From contig NC_084707.1 in NCBI RefSeq assembly GCF_033807575.1, positions 20,074,550 through 20,138,549 of the forward strand: a stretch of DNA of 64,000 nucleotides, given 5' to 3'. Position 1 is the first letter of the stretch. Every line of letters starts with the position of its first letter. Below, piece by piece: positions 54,494 to 64,000 of this stretch. The DNA is from Cydia pomonella (Eukaryota; Arthropoda; Insecta; Lepidoptera; Tortricidae). Below the pieces are notes generated by a model. The model saw only the letters and a program-made list of their open reading frames with translations, was not told the origin of the DNA and ran no database searches. The position numbers and the translations under genes are program-made.

Positions 54494-55984
54494 TCCATAC
54501 AAAACTTTTTTCTTCCTAGTTGCGTCAGCCTGATCGGAATTTGGCAGCTAACTCCATCTTGCGTCCAGTAGAAGAATCAAAATCGTACAGGTAAAACTAC
54601 TCTCTGCCTTAGGATCCCCTTTTAAATGTCATAAATCCAAACATGGCAGCCATACCCATCGACAAAAAAGTCTACCGTTGATCTAATTTCATTTGACAGT
54701 TAACTAATACGTATTCGACACGCTTATATTTGACAACTAGAATCCTGACTAGAGCTGGGACTGCGTACCAAAAGTACGTCTCTGTTACTCGTACCAAAAG
54801 TACGTCTAAAATACCAGTTTTACGAGTATGACCCCCAATAGGCAGTTTACGTATTTGCCGTGCTTAGGCGTCTTACAAATAAGGATTATTTATACAAATA
54901 TCGACTTATTATTTCGGTAAGGGTCGGAAATATGGTGACGTCTTGAGTGAAGGCTATGAATCTATTGTCATATTTTTGTTATATATTATTACATTATTTT
55001 TAGATACAACAGACACCCAGACGACCATCTGTTAACAAAATTTTATTTTACCTAAAGTAACGGTAAGAATGGAGGTACGAGGAGATAAAAGTTTCATATT
55101 TGTTTTATTTCAGAAATCAAAGTCCGTACTTTTAAATACTCGACAAGCTAAAAGTAGTCTATTACAAATAACCTGTTCCAAAAACTATTCCGGTACAACG
55201 CCCCGCCTCTAGTGTGGATATTGTTCACTGACAGGTGGTGATAATAGCAATTCGACAAGTCACAATATTTCTCACATCAAATGGAAATCAACACGAAACG
55301 TCACTTTTAGCATGTCGAATAAGGGCCAAGAAGCTTTTCAATCTCATACCGTGCTTAGGCAACACGGTACTCGACTGAAAAGCTCTCTATTATATCAAGA
55401 TTGTATAAAATATTATAAAATTCTCCTAAATAGATACTCAAACGAGAAATGCGTGGAAAATGGTAACCCAGTGCACCTGTACGCCGTACACACGACCGTG
55501 CACACGACACAGCCTCGTACGAGTACTTAACTCGCACTAACCAATAACCAACCCTTTCAACCCCTAATAAGGTTGCATTTGATTTGATTGAGTTTCATAA
55601 GAGGCCAGAGATTAAAATAAATTCCGCTTTAGATGGATATAAAATGAGATGCAGCGGCAATATGTACGAGATACTTAAATTTAATAAAAAAAAAAACAAC
55701 GGGTTGCACTCCGGGAGTGCCGGCAGAAGTGAAAACATGATTATTAACGTTGTGCATTTTTGATATTTTGGAGAAATTCAAATATCAAACATTTATTCAG
55801 CAAATAGGCCACAGGGGCACTTTTACATGTCCATTTTTACAAACAATAAATTAAAAAAAAAACAATTACAAATATCGAATCTACGAATTGAGTAGCAGTT
55901 TTATAAAAAGAGATAATTCTCTATTATACCTACGTAAATAAATTTGCGTGTAGACGATATTTTGAAATGCGAATTTTAGTTTGC
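54494..55984. other. Intergenic, no gene recognised
   Basis: Two copies of CGTACCAAAAGTACGTCT (54764-54781 and 54790-54807), each containing the palindrome GTAC-CAAAA-GTAC, are the only structure noted. Open frames near 55312-55537 have no domain. Confidence 0.35.
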
Positions 55985-56080
55985 TGATGGTCCCGGGTTC
56001 TAATCCTGGTAAGGGCATTTATTCGTATGATGAGCATGGATATTGTTTCCTATGTATATAAGTATTTATATATTATATAT
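55985..56080 (+). mobile_element. tRNA-derived SINE (family 1), partial copy 4
   Basis: The first 20-25 bp of the head are missing. It contains GATGGTCCCGGGTTCTAATC (B box), GGTAAGGGCATTTATTCG and part of the TA-rich body. It breaks off where the LINE fragment begins. Confidence 0.65.
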
Positions 56081-56576
56081 GTATGAAAGCATTTCGCAAC
56101 CGCTAGCTATACTCTTTAATAGATCACTTTCAGAGGGAGTCATGCCGCGCTTATGGAAATCTGCCTTTGTTACACCCATTCACAAGAAAGGCAATAGAAG
56201 TAATGTTGAAAATTATCGCCTAATATCTAAGTTGTGTCTTATAGCCAAAATCCTGGAGCGCGTGGTTTACAACCAGGTGTACGCCTCTCTTAAACATGTA
56301 TTCTGTCCCTATCAACACGGTTTTCATAAACAGAGATCTACTGATTCTAACCTTATTTTATTTAACAATTACGTGTCACGAAACTTGGATAGTGGAGATC
56401 AAGTCGATGCTGTGTACATAGATTACAACAAGGCGTTCAATCGCATCGACCACGATCGGCTATTAAATAAACTTTTATGAGTAGGTATAAGAGGAGACCT
56501 CTTTCGATGGTTCTCCTCCTATGTCTTAAACAGGTCCCAAGCGGTCGTTCTGAACGGATTTTCATCTTCGTGGGTG
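56081..56576 (+). mobile_element. LINE reverse-transcriptase fragment (fingers/palm)
   Basis: The frame encodes SISQPLAILFNRSLSEGVMP, KSAFVTPIHKKGNRSNVENY, LISKLCLIAKILERVV, YQHGFHKQRSTDSNLI and VYIDYNKAFNRIDH, covering RT motifs up to motif A (first catalytic Asp in VYID). After a TGA at 56478-56480 it continues GIRGDLFRWFSSYV. The typical KAFDR is KAFNR here. Motif C (FADD) is absent. It is of Jockey/CR1-type LINE origin. Confidence 0.8.
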
Positions 56577-56627
56577 ATTTGAACCCGGGACCATCGCCTT
56601 TGTAGGCCCTGCCTAACTGGTCGTCAA
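56577..56627 (-). mobile_element. tRNA-derived SINE (family 1), partial copy 5
   Basis: TTTGAACCCGGGACCATCG and CCTGCCTAACTGGTCGTC are the reversed B-box and head region of SINE family 1. It directly abuts the LINE fragment, in opposite orientation to copy 4 on its other side. Confidence 0.65.
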
Positions 56628-57300
56628 ACGTCTGTAACAAAATACGATATTTTGTCAAAAATTAAAAATACAATAATTTAACTAAGACAAACCGTATCTT
56701 CAAATGTCCTCCTTTGGCTTTGATACACAAACGCAAACGGCTGTTAAAATTATCAACGATATGCACAGAAAATAATCTTTATCGACATATTTTTAGCCTT
56801 CTGTATATGATTATCTAACGGCACCTAAGGTTTAAGCTAAGATAAATTAAACTGTTTGTTCCAAAGAGAGAAATATAGAGAGCTCTTCCGTAATACAGAG
56901 CTATAAAATACCAAGACATCCACGATATCACAAGTTTATCTACTGGATTCACTGATAGCAAACAGGATGCCTGGTTATGTGCAACACAGCAGCTTGTTTC
57001 AGGGTGACTCTCACAAAATATAGATATCCGCTCAGTAGCCGTTATCCTATACCTTTGTATCCCTTGGCCAAACGAGATCTAGTTTTGCCTGTCAGAATAT
57101 GGCCAAATCAACTTATTGACCGACACAAATGTGTCCATAACTTTTAATCTTCATTGTAAAATTTCACCTTTAAATAATGGCTTTTTCATGTTTCAGTTTA
57201 GGGTGTATGTTAAAACATTCAAGGAACAAACTGTTAAACGAAAATGTGTAATAAGCCCGATTTCTTTATAACTCCAGAGACATTTTGAGTCAAAGCAATC
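56628..57300. other. Intergenic, no gene recognised
   Basis: AT-rich sequence with no recognised coding or repeat structure. Confidence 0.35.
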
Positions 57301-57632
57301 GGTCAAAAATATGATTCTCCCATACTTGTTATTAATAGTTATTGTAGTACCTGGGTGAAAATTATTTTTGTTGTCTCGTTTTTTGTCCCCAAAAAATGTG
57401 ACGGAATGTAGCTTTGTATGTGATGAAATTTAGTTTTTAATTTATCTCATAGTAAATGTAATCTGCAGCTAAAAAGACATGCATTAGCATTTATATTTAT
57501 TTGATAAAATATAGAAATGGAAGCGTGACAGAGTGGTCCAAAACCAGACAACGAAAAGAATTTCGACCCAATAACTATTAATAAGAAGAGCGCACTGAGA
57601 ATATATGGGAAAATCATATTTTTGACATCGGA
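57301..57632. mobile_element. MITE-like element with about 100-bp inverted arms
   Basis: GTCAAAAATATGATTCTCCC (left, about 57302) pairs with GGGAAAATCATATTTTTGAC (right, about 57608-57627). TTATTAATAGTTATTG and GTTGTCT continue the match inward. The right arm has a 20-bp extra piece. No target duplication was identified. Confidence 0.65.
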
Positions 57633-58027
57633 GCTACATAACAGCGTTCTGACCGTCCTCAGTCCGTCTAAGCTAACTTTGAACTGACTTAAATATAACA
57701 AAGTGAGGTAGTGTCAATATAAAAGTGAAATTTGACATGATTAAAGACAAGATTACACTTCGCCCTGCCAAAGCCATGAAAAGTTTAGCGAGGTCCGACT
57801 CTAGCGTTTGAGAATGACCCGGGCAGGCTCCGCACAACACAGCACTTCCCGCCCGGCAGCTGAAAGTGCATTTCCATATAAGCCCGTAAGCAGGAAACCG
57901 CCCGACAGATAGGAAGATTATTTTTAGACTCACTTTATTGATGCACAATTCACTACCTAACTAGAACTAGGAGCCAGGTTTGAACTTCACAACTTTATCT
58001 CAATTTGAAGTTAAAATTAGAATAAAA
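57633..58027. other. Intergenic, no gene recognised
   Basis: Unique-looking sequence with a moderately GC-rich part at 57750-57860. The overlapping minus-strand open frame has no recognisable domain. Confidence 0.3.
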
Positions 58028-58416
58028 AACCGGGAGAGTGCGAATCGGACTCACTTACCGAGGGTTCCGTACAATTTTAGCTTATTTTTTTGCAAATTAT
58101 ACTTTTCAATTTTTTCTCTGTACATTTAGCCTGTACATAAGACGATATTATTTGTCAAATTCCATAGTTCTAGGTCAACGAAAAGTACCCTATACATTTT
58201 GATTCTCTTGAGAGTGTCGAAATATGAGTTTTTTTGCGGAATAAACGGCCGTATCTTTTTTTACGTTAATTTAGAAGTTTGATTTTTTCACAGCTCCAAG
58301 GGATTGTAGACCTGAGTATTCGGTTTTAATTTGAACTCGATACCTCGACGCGTTCCCTAGATTTTGACATACAGACAGACAGACAACAAAGTGATCCTAT
58401 AAAGTATGGAACCCTA
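58028..58416 (-). mobile_element. Dispersed repeat of the GGGTTCCGTA superfamily (inverted copy)
   Basis: It starts CGGGAGAGTGCGAATCGGAC, then GAGGGTTCCGTAC, and ends ACAGACAGACAG and GGAACCCTAAAAA. Its left end is the reverse of the GACTCGCACTTGGCC end seen at 22750-22765, so it belongs to the same superfamily as that element. Confidence 0.6.
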
Positions 58417-59189
58417 AAAATCAAGCTCTTGTCAAAAAAATATAACAATATGAGAAATCTTTTAAATTACAGATTTTAAAAGAATCCGTCGCTCGATAAA
58501 TCCTAATGAAGGACATTTTACATGATGTTGGTTTAATATCTGTTATTAATCGGAGAGCATCGTGTTTTCACATTTTACTCATTCTTATTTTATACTAGCA
58601 CGTGAGATACACAATAAGATAAATATCAACTTAATAACATATTTAAAAGTCTGCATTTGCCTCCAGTTAGTCAGTTCTGGAGCCGGCCTGACTGCAACGG
58701 AAGTCACACTGGACCCTCCGCCCGCCTCTACTCGCCTCGTATGAGAAAATCTGATTCAAATGCGTTCACGTTTCGTCGCTTTTAATCTTATCCAATACTT
58801 TCCCTAGATTCTAAAACATTCTATGCGCTCGACTTCGTATAAACGCAGTTATTGTAAAACGTTAAGGTGATCGTATCCCGATCCTGGCAACCCTCCAACT
58901 CGCTCTCACATTGGGCCGTGATAGGTTAAAAATGGATCAAATGTTTTAAAATCTTACGCGTAAAGAAATACGACTGAGATTTGATTTGTGTCGCAGGTGA
59001 AATATTATTCAGATCCTTACATGGGAAACGACCCGCACTTATTACAGCATTATTTATGATGCATTCGTTACGATGTCCATTTAATTCGTATGAAAACGAT
59101 GGGAGAACAGGAAAGAGGAAGAGGGAGGGGGGTCTAATAAGTAGCTTCCATTTCTTCTAATTTCCAAACCCTCTAGAACGATAGCTATA
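58417..59189. other. Intergenic, no gene recognised
   Basis: AT-rich with no supported feature. A CCTCCGCCCGCC-type GC patch near 58710-58735 is short. Confidence 0.3.
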
Positions 59190-59437
59190 AATATATACAT
59201 ATTTCGGGACACTCTTACACTTGCACAAATCGACCTAGCCCCAAACTAAGCAAAGCTTGTACTATGGATACTAGGCGACGATATACAATTATACATACGT
59301 ATATATATAGATAAATACATACTTATAGACATCACAAATAACTGTGTTCATCACAGAAATAAATGCCCTTACCATTCGAACCCCTGACCATCGGCTTCAT
59401 AGGCAGAGTCACTACCCACTACGCCAGACCGGTCGTA
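59190..59437 (-). mobile_element. tRNA-derived SINE (family 1), copy 6
   Basis: In reverse it starts GACCGGTCTGGCGTAGTGGG and CCTATGAAGCCGATGGTCAG. The B box is damaged (GGGTTCGAATGG). The rest follows the family body with substantial divergence. Confidence 0.7.
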
Positions 59438-59499
59438 ATAAGATAATGATGGCAGCTCATGGTTATTTTATTTGGACCATCCCTCATTGTCATCCTGCT

Positions 59500-59655
59500 T
59501 CCACCAAACCAGATGACTCACGCTACAACCACCCGGGTCCGAGCGGAGGCACTTCGTCTTCTATGACAGGTGACACGGTGATCACATGATGCTTTCAATA
59601 GAAAACGAAGTGCCGGAAGCCCCGGCCTGGACCCGGTCCTAACGTGATCCATCCT
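59500..59655. mobile_element. MITE-like inverted-repeat element
   Basis: The arms share GATGACTCACG / GATGGATCACG, CCGGGTCC, GGCACTTCGT and TTCTAT, meeting around 59577 with the near-palindromic GTGATCACATGATG. MITE-sized and non-coding. Confidence 0.65.
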
Positions 59656-60371
59656 TAACACCAAGATTGTGTTTATCATTTTGTGTGCTCTGGAAACTGT
59701 TCAAATACATTATTAGGGTGATATCATTAAAATATGAAATGAGTAGACTCAAATCCCGTACATAGGAACCCGTAACTGGGTCATACACATTTTATAGCAA
59801 ACTCGTTCGCGTCTTTCCTGTAGACAAGGCAAATTTAAGGGAATCTAAAACTCATTTTTACGCGGCACCTTTACAGGCGGGATACATTTTTTCAGGACTT
59901 CGAGACTCAAATAAGAAAAACGTAAATATCTATGTGACAGTGTCGTTAACTTATTGTCAACAGAAGTGACCTTTTTCAAAAATGTGTTTAATACATTTTT
60001 AAGTGCCAAATTCTTTACCCAAATTATTTGTAGCATTACAGGTACTTCCAATATAGTGCAATAAGTATTTTTACAGCTTTTGGGTTTAGCGAACTCTGCT
60101 AAAGCTTTTCGGGGTAAGTACCCGAGTATTTGCTGACGGTCTCTGCAGACTACTAACCTACGACAGCTAGTCGTAGTGCCATCTGAAGCCACCGGGGTCG
60201 CGAGTGCTACGACTCCAAGAAAGTCGAGCAAAGAAGTGCGGTATGTATAAAAAATATCGATAAAACTACCTAAGAAATGACAATTTGAACATTATATTAC
60301 TTACTATAATTTACGTGATTTTTAACAATTGGAATTGACTGAAAATTTGTTATTATTATTACTAAGACAAG
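59656..60371. other. Intergenic, with member 2 of a repeat pair
   Basis: 59787-59993 matches 44071-44283 in the same orientation. The overlapping 128-codon minus-strand open frame (59845-60231) runs across this repeat and has no recognised domain. Confidence 0.4.
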
Positions 60372-60628
60372 AATAAATAAATAAATATTATAGGACATTA
60401 TTACACAAATTGACTAAGTGTCATAGTAAGCTCAATAAGGCTTGTTTTTAGGGTACTTAGATAACTATATATATAATATATAAATATTTATAAATATATA
60501 GAAAACACCCATGATTCAGGAACAAATATCCGTGCTCATCACACGAATAAATGCCCTTACCAGGATTTGAAACCGGAACCTTCGGCTTCATAAGCAGGGT
60601 CACTACCCACTAGGCCAGACCGGTCGTC
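60372..60628 (-). mobile_element. tRNA-derived SINE (family 1), copy 7
   Basis: In reverse it starts GACCGGTCTGGCCTAGTGGG. It then has the B-box region (GGTTTCAAATCC), the TA-rich body and an AATA tandem tail at 60372-60386. Confidence 0.8.
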
Positions 60629-61194
60629 CAAGAAGCAGCATTTAAGTAATAATTGTCAAAAATCTCTCCATGCTGTTGAAGTTCTGATATTATTTCGAAT
60701 TATAAAGGACTTACGTGTAGACCGCGATAACAGAGCTCAGACAGCTACAACTATTTTAATCTTCCTATTAGATTCAAATTAGAAACTTTAAAGTCTCTGA
60801 CAAGTTAAATCCAATCGGATCGAATGCGAAATTTCTAATTTGGGAGCGCTATCTCGCGGCCATATTCTTATTACCGCGGACTGCGAGGGCTAAGCGAAGA
60901 TAAATGGAAGGAGCGGGTGAATATATTAGTAGCCGCTGTTATTGCACCAGGGTTGTTATTTCGACCGTATTCCCATCCACAGGGGAATATTTTGTTCAGG
61001 GGAGCCAGTACTTCAGTTCAACCAAAAACAATTTTACATCAGGAACAACCTTATATACGAGTGTGAGTTAGTAGATATGTTTAAGTTAGATATAGACTAC
61101 CTACCTTACATACATATAAGAGCCTCGTCTGCCATCAAACCACATTTTGGTTTGGCAGAAGAATCAATATAATTATAGTTATAAGCATGATTCT
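60629..61194. other. Intergenic, no gene recognised
   Basis: No supported gene. The last 100 bp before 61195 may be upstream LINE sequence, but no clear frame was found. Confidence 0.3.
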
Positions 61195-61861
61195 TTATCT
61201 TGATTACACGGTTTCGGCTATCAAGCTCTTAAAGTTTTTAATAAATTACCGGTTGAGCTCAAATCTATTTGTGACCCCGATACCTTTAAAACCAAGCTAC
61301 ATGCGTTTTTACTTCAAAAATGTTTTATACTATTGAAGAATTATTTTAACATGACATAGGGAATTAATTTTTTTTTTAATTGCTGACATTTTATTTCAAT
61401 AGTTGATTACTGTTTGTTTAGATTTTTGCGCCTTTTTGGAAATTTTAAATTTTTCTTTTCTTTTTACTTGTTCACTTTTTTTTATTTTGCTTAACTAGCT
61501 ATTTTTTTACTAGGCGACATTTTTTTCTCTTAATTTATAATTTATTTTCTTATTCTGACACGTTACTAATTTTTTTTTTTAATTTTTAAATAATTTTATT
61601 TGATTAATTCTTCTTTTTACTTGTTGACATTTTTAGTTTTTTTTTCCCGTATTTTTATTTTTTTATTTACAATTTCTTTTAATTACTATGTTTTTTTTTG
61701 GGCTATCTATTTGAGCGGGCGATTTATTTGAATTAGTATTAATATTTATTTTTATGATGTTTATTTTTGATATATTTTTTGTATGCATGTGCCTAGATTT
61801 AAGATTTTTCAAACACAATGTAATATTGTTATTGAATAAAAAATGATGATGATGATGATGA
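61195..61861 (+). mobile_element. LINE 3' end with (GAT)n tail
   Basis: Codons from about 61210 read GYQALKVFNKLPVELKSICD, PDTFKTKLHAFLLQKCF and a stop near 61357, the typical end of a Jockey/CR1-type ORF2. A T-rich 3' UTR of about 480 bp, AATAAA at 61836 and a GATGATGATGATGATGAT tail finish the element. Confidence 0.75.
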
Positions 61862-62990
61862 TCACGACCGGCGCGTGGTTAAAATAAATGAAAGGTGTGT
61901 ACTTCACTTTATCCAATCCCAAATCCCATATCAAAGTAAACGTCAGACTTCTAAAGATACATAAAAAGTGTTGTGATCTTATGAGCTACCTACAAAATTA
62001 TTGGACCTAAATTGACATAGCTATATTTCCAATGAATGTTGTCTTGTAGCCTATTTGATAATGTCAAAACGATTTTATTAATGTGTTAAGTAATATTTTT
62101 AATGAAAACTTTTCTTTTTGCTAAGGATAATGGATTATCCGGTACTTTAATACCCCTATTGTATAACGGAGCTACATTTACACTGGTTCGCTTAAGACAA
62201 AGGGTCGTCTGCCCTCGATAAGTGCTGAGAACACCAGTTGGCCCTAACGGGCCGTTTATGGCCCTCGCGGGCTGTTCTGCCATCACCTGCCGACTTCCTT
62301 AACTGAATTAGTGACAGTTTTGAGATAATTAGGGATCTGGGTAATGGCTGTTTATGAGCGATTAACTTAATTCGACCTGCTGTTTAATTTTACGATTGTA
62401 ATTAAATTTTAATTCCTAAATTTCATGGGATGAAAATAAATAATCCAACCAAACCGAACAAGAAAGCTTTTTATACGTACCCAAGCTATAACTTATTGGT
62501 TCAAATCAAGAGTGCCATTTAGCATTAATTTTCAATTATATTTCATAAATAATTAAAAATTCACTAAAAGAGAACAAGAACATGTCTTCGAAAATATAAC
62601 GATTTAGTAACATTTACTTCTCCAGAATACGTACTCAAAACATATGATAGGTACCTACAGGTTATTACGATACGATATTTTGTAGGTGAATAACACACTT
62701 GTTCCTGCAGTCTCTGCATCGTATATTTTGTGGTTTATGTAAGATAACCTTTTATTATGCAATACGTTATCTATTAATCTAATACTGTTTAAGGCAGAAA
62801 ACATTCTGTGTACGAATAAACATTTCAAGTTAGACAATGAAAACCAATGCCGCTCTCCGTTGTTTTATTTAACTATCCTGCAACGTAAGTGCCTATAAAT
62901 TTAATTACAGACATTATTGCGCACAAAGCAACATTGTTTAGAGCTTAAACGTGTGTAACAATACACAAGTGTTATAATTAGTAGATAACA
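61862..62990. other. Intergenic, no gene recognised
   Basis: AT-rich. A patch with CCCTAACGGGCCGTTTATGG (62243-62262) resembles part of the candidate exon at 62991 only loosely. No other feature was seen. Confidence 0.3.
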
Positions 62991-63086
62991 ATGGCCATGC
63001 AAGTTCGCCCTAACGGCGTGTTTAAGTTCCTTTATGGACCGTTCTTGCGCCGCCGCTCTCGTTTCAGTGTTTATGACCATAACGTC
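62991..63086 (+). CDS. Candidate first coding exon, 32 codons
   Basis: ATG at 62991 has a good insect start context (AACAATGGCC) with an in-frame stop just upstream, so the start is defined. It encodes MAMQVRPNGVFKFLYGPFLR, then RRSRFSVYDHNV, and meets a consensus donor GTC/GTAAGT exactly between codons. Without splicing the frame ends after 44 codons. The protein is basic and not recognised. A downstream exon would lie beyond the window. It may be a real 5' exon or a chance frame. Confidence 0.3.
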
Positions 63087-63212
63087 GTAAGTAAAATTAT
63101 TTATCTAGTAATGAGGATAAACTAGAAGCACATTGTATAGCCTGCAAGCAATTATATCAAGTAAGTACAAGGCAGGTCATTTTTGACGTTTATGGATGTA
63201 TTTATCGAACAT

Positions 63213-63509
63213 CTTCTTCCTCGCGTTGTCCCAGCATTTTGTCATGGCTCGTGGGAGCCTGGGGTTCGCGTAGGGACTAGTTTTTTACGAAAACGACTGC
63301 CATCTGACCTTTCAACCCAGGGTAAACTAGGCCTTATTGGACTTAGTTCGATTTCCTCGTGATGTTTTCCTTCACCGAAAAGCGACTGGTAAATATTAAA
63401 TGATATTTCGAGTCCCGAAAAACTTTTGGTACGAGCCAGGGTTTGAACCCACGACTTCCGGATTGCAAATCGTACGCTCTTACCGTTCCTAGGCCACCAG
63501 CGCTTGTTG
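63213..63509 (-). mobile_element. tRNA-derived SINE (family 2) with target-site duplication
   Basis: In reverse it starts AAGCGCTGGTGGCCTAGGAA (A-box region) and has TCGTGGGTTCAAACCCTGG (B box), then the body and a CTTCTT-type end at the left. A direct repeat TTATGGATGTA...TCGAACAT flanks it (63190-63212, with four extra bases, and 63510-63528). Confidence 0.8.
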
Positions 63510-63528
63510 TTATGGATGTATCGAACAT

Positions 63529-64000
63529 GATATACATTTTTTGTTTATTTAATACAGGCGTGCATGAGTGGCATGGCAACTGATGAGGTGGAATAGAACC
63601 TAATGCAATTTTTCAACGTTTACATTTAGTTTATACATGCTCCCATTCATCTGTTGAACCTCATTTTAGATGTTTCGTATTCAGACTCAAATTGAAAGTG
63701 GAAATTAGACTGCAAGAAAATCAGTTGTGTCACTTGTGACGGTTTAGTTGTCAAAGTAGTTTTTAATTCTCGTGAACCATTCGTAAATCTGAGGTTATAG
63801 CAGAGCTACGACTGCATTTAGTGCAGTATTTCATTATACGAGTGCGCGCGAGAAGGGCACTCGAGCCGGCTGCACAATGCGCCCGACGTTGTTATTCAAT
63901 TTAAAGATTTCCCTCAGTACCAGCAGCGACTGCGAGCACCGAACAAGTCGGTACAAGTGCCGCGCAATGTGAAGCTTTACAAGCAAAGGAATACAAATTG
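63529..64000. other. Intergenic or 5' flank, no gene recognised
   Basis: GC content rises after 63840. CCTCAGTACC near 63914 resembles the arthropod initiator TCAGT, and a 31-codon frame starts at 63877, but neither is enough to call a promoter or gene. Confidence 0.3.

Noticed and set aside
63420..63509. tRNA gene on the minus strand
   Set aside because: It is the head of a SINE with its own target-site duplication.
1..64000. CRISPR arrays, operons, ribosome binding sites or bacterial operators
   Set aside because: The window is eukaryotic (spliced gene, SINEs, LINEs). No regularly spaced identical repeats were seen.

Overview
This is a window of a moth or butterfly (Lepidoptera) nuclear genome. 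The evidence is one intron-rich gene with short GT-AG introns, AT-rich DNA between genes, and a dense set of retroposons, 5S- and tRNA-derived SINEs and MITEs of the kind I know from lepidopteran genomes. I cannot name the species.

Region 1 (1-15.0 kb, + strand) is the 3' half of an axonemal inner-arm dynein heavy chain gene of the DNAH3/DNAH7/DNAH12 group. I could join 42 exons with consistent phase. They encode 2,270 residues, from the end of AAA2 through AAA3, AAA4, the stalk with the microtubule-binding domain, AAA5, AAA6 and the C-terminal domain, with the stop at 14019. The 5' half lies outside the window. The introns carry three MITEs, one poly(A) retroposon and three candidate in-frame microexons, one of which falls in the microtubule-binding domain.

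Region 2 (15-64 kb) has no confidently identified host gene. It is mostly decayed mobile DNA: 3' ends of several non-LTR retrotransposons (17.5-18.6, 26.9-27.3, 30.2/31.2, 38.5-39.0, 40.45-40.7, 41.9-42.4, 51.6-52.2, 56.1-56.6 and 61.2-61.9 kb), a mariner-like transposase relic (16.7-17.3 kb), two tRNA-derived SINE families, a 5S-rRNA-derived repeat (22.4-22.8 kb), a poly(A) retroposon family with four copies in the same orientation, many MITEs, and a 1.2-kb fold-back element (50.1-51.35 kb).

Three places could hold undescribed host sequence. At 23.7-24.05 kb there is a possible 5' exon pair encoding a signal peptide, next to a 2-kb block of GC-rich DNA mixed with homeodomain-type AT motifs. 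At 53.13-54.28 kb on the minus strand a THAP-type zinc finger is split over two exons, with a SINE in its intron. At 62.99-63.09 kb a 32-codon open exon has a good start context and a strong splice donor.

Limits: everything was read by eye, with no alignment, RNA or database search. Exon borders rest on consensus splice sites plus continuity with the dynein family. TE names are family-level impressions except where target-site duplications or protein motifs are visible.
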